11,419 nucleotides of DNA, taken from NCBI GenBank assembly GCA_900128395.1, contig LT649936.1, positions 1-11,419 on the forward strand, written 5' to 3'. Shown in pieces: positions 7,609-11,419 of the stretch. A program made the translations under genes and the position numbers. This stretch comes from Stramenopiles sp. TOSAG23-2 (lineage: Eukaryota > Sar). The notes under the pieces are model-generated. The model was not told where the DNA came from. It saw only the letters and a program-made list of their open reading frames with translations, and searched no databases. Position 1 is the first letter of the stretch; the number at the start of each line of letters is the position of its first letter.

Positions 7609-7621
7609 CCTCTCTCTCTCC
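7609..7621 (-). other. Sense-strand GA tract after the MCM7 stop codon
   Basis: On the minus strand GGAGAGAGAGAGG starts 34 nt after the TAA stop. It is the fourth member of the set of post-stop GA tracts. Confidence 0.45.
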
Positions 7622-7654
7622 ACAATAATACATGTTTTCAATTTTTTCAATTTT

Positions 7655-8483
7655 TTAACCAGCATTTACAAAAGCTATTTGTGTTCTTGATGCATTAATT
7701 TTCCAAACATCAATTGCTTCATATTCCTCTAAACAATTTTCAATTTGATCTTGTGTAAATCCTTTCGTTACCAATGTTTTCTCTACGGAAGCATAATTAA
7801 TAGTAGTTTCACCACGTTCTGTGGCATAATCACGAATAATGGAATATACTCTAGTTGTGACATCTTCACCTATAAATTCTTCCTCTTCCATTAATGCTGA
7901 TTTGCACATATGTACTAAACGTATCGCCTCTTCTACATCTTCATGGCTTACTGCTTTACTGAAACGTAAACGTGCTAATGCTTGTGCTAAACGTAATATC
8001 GATAATAATTGACGTGCTGTCATGACACTTTGTTGACCTGCATCACGTGCATTTTCCGCATCTCGTGCTCTCATATCGACATATGCTTGTACGATGTATG
8101 ATGTTAATGCAGGTGGTATAGATGGTTGTAATTTCCGTGCTTGGGAGATATATGCACGTATGAATTTGGAACTTAAAGGTTCAAAATCTAATTCTGGGTG
8201 CATACTATTTTGATGTACATATGTTACATGCCGTGCTAATGACATGTCGGAATCCATATCTGCTTTATCCAAAATTAAAAACAATAAATCAAAACGTGAC
8301 AACAATGCAGCAGGTAGATTAATATTTTCACTAGGTGTTTTACGTCGATTGTACCTACCATACAATGGATTTGCTGCTGCTAAAATGGCAGTACGTGCAT
8401 TTAACGTCGTCGTAATCCCTGCTTTTGCAATGGATACCGTTTGCTGTTCCATAACCTCGTGAATAGCGGTACGATCGCCATCT

Positions 8484-8515
<32 letters not shown>

Positions 8516-9931
8516 ACCCATATCTGCTAATACCAATGCACCACCTTCTAATGCCATTTCCCCTGTAACAGGATCTTTGCAGATAGCTGCGGTTAAACCT
8601 ACACCACTACTACCTTTACCAGTAGTATATACACATCGTGGTGCAACTTGACAAATATGTTTTAATAATTGTGATTTTGCAACTCCTGGATCTCCCATTA
8701 ATAATACATTAATATCCCCACGAATTTTCATTCCATCTCTCATTTCTTTCGTCACACCACCAACTAATTGCAATAACAATGCTTTTTTAATATCCTCATG
8801 TCCAAAAATTTCAGGTGCTAATGAACGTGACAATTTGGAATAAATATTCGGATCCTCCGATGCTGCTTCGACTAATTCTTTCATTTCCTCCGTCAATTGA
8901 AAATCATCGTAACTTTTTTTATCTAAATCAATATCCATCGCTTCCAAATACGTATCTGCAATTAAACCGGCGCGTATGGCACGGACACCAGTAAATGGTG
9001 TTGGTAAAAATATACCACTAATCGTGGTTACCTCTCCAGCATTTACTTTACGGGTTAAATCCCCTCTTGCTATTACGGTCATGCTGCGTGGAATATGACC
9101 AACTGGAACTTGATTTGGTAATTCTTGAATTTTAATTTCTTGATAACGTACAAATTTAGATCCACGTGTTTGCATATATAATTTACCACTTGAATTATTT
9201 GCTTGGCATTCTTGTGAAGGACACATGGCACATGGCATGAAATGTTTACCAATCACTTCTTGATAAATTTCATAACCACAACTATCACACGTATACGTAG
9301 CAATTGATACCATCGGTTTGACGCCTGATACGCGGGTTACAATACCTTTAATACGCACACTACTTCCTATTTGGCTAGCACTTAATTTTCGTAAAGAAAC
9401 TGCACTTGTTTTAAAAGGTGGGATAACATTTAACTCATATCTACGTGTTAATTCCGGTGGAAAACTTGGTCGTTGATTTTGTTGATTGCCGACACCACCG
9501 TTTAATCCATCCATTTGTTGCTGGTTCAATTCTGCTTGAACACGCGTTGCTTGCAATGTATCAAATACATCTTCCACGATATCAATCCCGTCGCTAGGTT
9601 CCATACCAACCATTAATTCATCAATAGCATTTTTAAATACTTCCAAATAACGATGTGTATTTCGTTGAATTTTATCAACAAACTCTGCATCACCAGTATA
9701 CGTCATAACATCATCTAATTCAACTATCACACGTTTCCGCCTTCGATCTGCAACGTCTTGCAACATATTCATATATTTATGTATATGCGTATCTGAAGTA
9801 ATATATTTTTCCAAAAATTCCACTGCCCTGTTTTTATCATCGTCATAATCAATAGTATTCCCAATACCACTACGATTTTGATTATCCCCTGGATTGCCTA
9901 AATCCAAGTCTAAATCTCCAAATGCATCCAT
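7655..9931 (-). CDS. MCM7: DNA replication licensing factor MCM7 (CMG helicase subunit)
   Basis: MCM7 is one of six subunits of the MCM2-7 replicative helicase ring in the nucleus. The ORF is complete (758 aa) and intronless. The N-terminal domain (about 35-335) has RVIVELDDV at 67-75 and a C4 zinc finger at Cys215, Cys218, Cys237 and Cys242; the last two lie in CPSQEC, typical of MCM7. The AAA+ core (about 360-690) has Walker A GDPGVAKS at 413-420, Walker B CCIDEFDKM with Asp477 and Glu478, the sensor-1 AAANP around Asn521, and the arginine-finger motif SRFDLL with Arg546. MCM7 rather than MCM5 is indicated by GRYNRRKTPSENINLPAAL, by RHVTYVHQN, and by the C-terminal winged-helix end INASRTQIAFV. 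A Gln/Asn/Gly-rich insert at about 134-155 varies in the family. All catalytic residues are present. The Met at 9931 has no competing in-frame start and is preceded by AACA. An E2F/SCB-like box lies about 217 nt upstream. Confidence 0.97.
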
Positions 9932-10147
9932 TGTTCTATATTATTGTTCTAATAATAACACTACTACTAATTATTATTATTATCGTTGTTGTTGTTGACA
10001 ATGGACAATATTACAATATATATATATTGAACTAATTTGATATTATTTTGGTTCGTATTGATTCTGTTGTTTGTTCAATTATACCACTTTTGTGTATATT
10101 TTCTATGTTGTTTGTTTTAACAAATTTGAAATTGATATTCAAAACAG

Positions 10148-10157
10148 AACGCGAAAT
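10148..10157 (-). promoter_or_regulatory. Candidate E2F / SCB-type cell-cycle box upstream of MCM7
   Basis: The minus strand reads ATTTCGCGTT, about 217-226 nt before the MCM7 ATG. TTTCGCG matches seven of eight positions of the E2F consensus TTTSSCGC. The plus strand, CGCGAAA, also fits the yeast SCB pattern CNCGAAA. MCM genes are well-known G1/S targets of such factors in animals, plants and fungi. It is the only CGCG I noticed in the noncoding parts of the window. Confidence 0.4.
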
Positions 10158-10329
10158 ATGACTTAATTGGACGATTTCCATGTTATGAATAGGGTTATGT
10201 TTTGACGCAAAGAACATCGTATATCATTGATAACATTGTATATATAGATTATGATGAGACGTAAAAATTATAATATAAGGAAGTTTTCGAAGATATTTGT
10301 TTTTGTGGGAAATTTGGATGAATGTGTTT

Positions 10330-10412
10330 ACAGGTAAATAGCATTATTGCCGATATCCACCTTGGGTAACAGGTAAATAGCACCAATTAATACTTTTAAT
10401 AGGAGAATAGCA
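10330..10412. repeat. Short spaced repeats of ACAGGTAAATAGCA
   Basis: Two exact 14-mers lie at 10330-10343 and 10369-10382 (period 39). A degenerate copy, AGGAGAATAGCA, lies at 10401-10412. AGGTAAATA occurs once more at 11211-11219. Each exact copy also resembles a splice donor (CAG|GTAAAT) on the plus strand, though no gene is recognised there. Confidence 0.5.
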
Positions 10413-10712
10413 TTGGATATAGGAGTATTGTCTTTTTAATTAAAACTAACATTATCGGGTATTTGTTTGGTTTGATATTGTTAATGCAGTTAAAAATATC
10501 TATTTTTCCCTTCTAAATTTACGTAAATATTTGTTTCATTTCTTCATTTCTTTCATTTATTGAATTTATACTAAATAGAATATCATATCAAAATTTAATG
10601 TGTTATTTTTTTTGGATATAAAAATACCATAGTAGGTGAAAAAGCTACTCCTTCATAAAGTTGTAAGTCACATCCTTTAATTAAGCTGTATTGTTTTATA
10701 TCATTATTGAAC

Positions 10713-10969
10713 TTAACTTTCCATTTTCTGTCCAGACCAAAATTTTTTTGCTTGTCTTTCAGCGTTGTTCTCCTTCTTCAAAGTGTTCTCCAGAATGCTG
10801 TTCACTTCCTTCTTCGTAGGTAATACTTTCGTCCCCCTTTTCTTAGCATTATTCTTCTTGTGTTTGTTTTCACTCTTCTTATTTTCATTACTTTTCTCCT
10901 CGGCGTCAGCATCACTATCATCATTTCTTAATGCATTATTAACTGCGTCCTTTCCATCATGTGTCCAAT
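10713..10969 (-). CDS. Last exon of an unrecognised Lys/Asn/Glu-rich protein (5' partial)
   Basis: The minus strand has an open frame of 84 codons plus TAA, but no in-frame Met until four residues from the end (QKMES), and a TAG closes the frame at 10977-10979. An acceptor-like TAGATTACAG ends at 10970, so the exon would start at 10969 in phase 1. The peptide begins WTHDGKDAVNNALRNDD, continues through a Lys/Asn/Glu-rich stretch (about residues 25-50), then KVLPTKKEVNSILENTLKKE, which looks helical, and ends FWSGQKMES. It is hydrophilic and could be a nuclear or nucleolar tail, but I recognise no family. G+C is about 38% over 10741-10920, and AAG, AAC, GAG and CTG are used more than in the neighbouring genes, which favours real coding. 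The plus-strand hydrophobic ORF over it is its antisense shadow. I could not find a donor giving a convincing upstream exon: CAG|GTATTATG at 11079/11078 is possible, but its frame hits TAA within a few codons. Confidence 0.5.
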
Positions 10970-11419
10970 CTGTAATCTATATTATATATGATGGTATGCA
11001 CATGCTATATTATATTGATCATATGAATCCAAAATGATTTTTCGTGTTTTTTTTCACTCAACAATAAAATCATAATACCTGGTTGTATGTTGATACTATT
11101 TTATACCTTACTGTTTGTGTCTTACACCACACGGAATATCAAATAAACCTTCCTTTCACGTAGTCTTTTCATAGGCATTAAAGGGTGAAAAGTACAGTAC
11201 AAATTGTCATAGGTAAATAAAGGCTAATTTGCTAATTTGTAACTGACGACTGACGAAGAAGAGCACAAGTACTACGCAGTGCTATACCCTCTAATACATG
11301 CAAAAAATGTACAATACATGCAAAAAATGTACACTTAATAAAATAACAAAATAACACTATTCACTATAGGAAATATGTAAATATCGTTTTCTAAAATGCC
11401 AATTTTATTTTTCATATAT
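10970..11419. other. Intron and/or upstream sequence of the Lys-rich gene; rest unassigned
   Basis: On the minus strand this should contain the intron before the last exon. A donor-like GTATTATG starts at 11078, which would give a 109-nt intron. Further up, ATGAAAAGACTACGTGAAAGG, reading down from about 11175, is a possible start with a phase-compatible GTGAAAG donor after it, but this is speculative. A 20-bp tandem repeat lies at 11293-11332. No other gene is visible. Confidence 0.35.
11293..11332. repeat. 20-bp perfect tandem repeat, two copies
   Basis: AATACATGCAAAAAATGTAC is present twice with no spacer. Within each unit TACAT and ATGTA form a 5-bp inverted repeat around GCAAAAA, so the block could be a paired dyad site as well as a simple duplication. 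Confidence 0.85.

Larger units (their letters stand above)
7084..7654. other. Intergenic: 5' flank of the NAD kinase fusion gene and 3' flank of MCM7
   Basis: This is A+T-rich sequence with no credible ORF. It contains simple repeats, including (TG)7 at 7433-7446 and TA/CA runs near 7206-7227, and a repeated GGAGAGGT block at 7344-7361. It also holds two copies of ATTAATATGACGTATGCA (7449-7466 and 7555-7572), a hairpin at 7584-7602 and the GA tract behind the MCM7 stop. Promoter elements of the fusion gene presumably lie between about 7080 and 7400, but I cannot identify a TATA box with confidence. Confidence 0.5.
9932..10712. other. Intergenic: MCM7 5' flank and 3' flank of the Lys-rich gene
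   Basis: These 781 bp are A+T-rich. Near MCM7 there are TAT/GTT trinucleotide runs (about 9970-9999) and TA repeats at about 10017-10027. A single CGCG-containing box lies at 10148-10157, and repeated AGGTAAATAGCA units at 10330-10412. A 61-codon minus-strand ORF (10032-10217) shows no family features and is not called. I see no RNA gene. The 3' UTR of the right-hand gene occupies the upper end; no GA tract follows its stop. Confidence 0.5.

Noticed and set aside
7655-9931. MCM5 or another MCM paralogue instead of MCM7
   Set aside because: CPSQEC in the zinc finger, the NINLPAALLSRFDLL region, YVHQN and the INASRTQIAFV end fit MCM7.
10032-10217. Minus-strand 61-codon ORF upstream of MCM7
   Set aside because: It lies in noncoding A+T-rich sequence and has no recognisable features. 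It could be an uORF if MCM7 transcripts are long, but nothing supports that.
10765-11037. Plus-strand hydrophobic 90-codon ORF (Phe/Leu/Ser-rich)
   Set aside because: Its composition is what the antisense of a Lys/Glu-rich exon gives. The minus strand has a long open frame ending in TAA behind an acceptor-like site and has coding-like codon use.
1-11419. CRISPR array, bacterial operon, transposon or tRNA/rRNA genes
   Set aside because: The window is eukaryotic. I found no regularly spaced spacer repeats, no transposase or reverse transcriptase, no terminal inverted repeats and no tRNA-like fold by eye.

Overview
This is a eukaryotic nuclear window, A+T-rich (about one third G+C by eye) and gene-dense. 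The evidence is a replicative helicase subunit (MCM7), a secretory-pathway formylglycine-generating enzyme, a predicted mitochondrial NAD kinase, a multi-pass membrane protein with a Cys-rich ectodomain, standard stop codons and spliceosomal-type splice sites. Three of the five genes show no intron. Asn-rich linkers, (AAT)n codon runs and a GCC2/GCC3-type multi-pass receptor suggest a protist. A stramenopile (diatom, bolidophyte or oomycete relative) is my best guess, but that is inference.

Layout, left to right. 1-133: 3' end of an intron. 134-2950 (+): large last exon of a surface protein with the tail of a beta-helix, Cys-rich repeats, an FN3-like domain, a second Cys cluster and 8-9 membrane segments. 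3392-4348 (+): intact SUMF1-type formylglycine-generating enzyme. 4526-6973 or 6997 (-): fusion of a histidine phosphatase (phosphoglycerate-mutase-like) domain to an NADK2-like NAD kinase, convergent with SUMF1. 6878-7083: perfect 103-bp tandem duplication covering the start codon and targeting-peptide region of that fusion gene. 7655-9931 (-): MCM7. 10713-10969 (-): last exon of a spliced Lys/Asn/Glu-rich protein I do not recognise. 10970-11419: intron and upstream sequence of that gene, with a 20-bp tandem repeat.

The genes do not form one pathway; this looks like ordinary eukaryotic gene order with short intergenic spaces. The points most worth following are: (i) the phosphatase-NAD kinase fusion, which could both make and remove NADP; (ii) the frame-shifting duplication at its 5' end, which leaves a decoy upstream ORF carrying the same presequence; (iii) a sense-strand (GA)n tract starting 12-34 nt after the stop codon of all four well-defined genes; (iv) coordinated loss of one conserved FGE disulfide; and (v) an E2F/SCB-like box upstream of MCM7.
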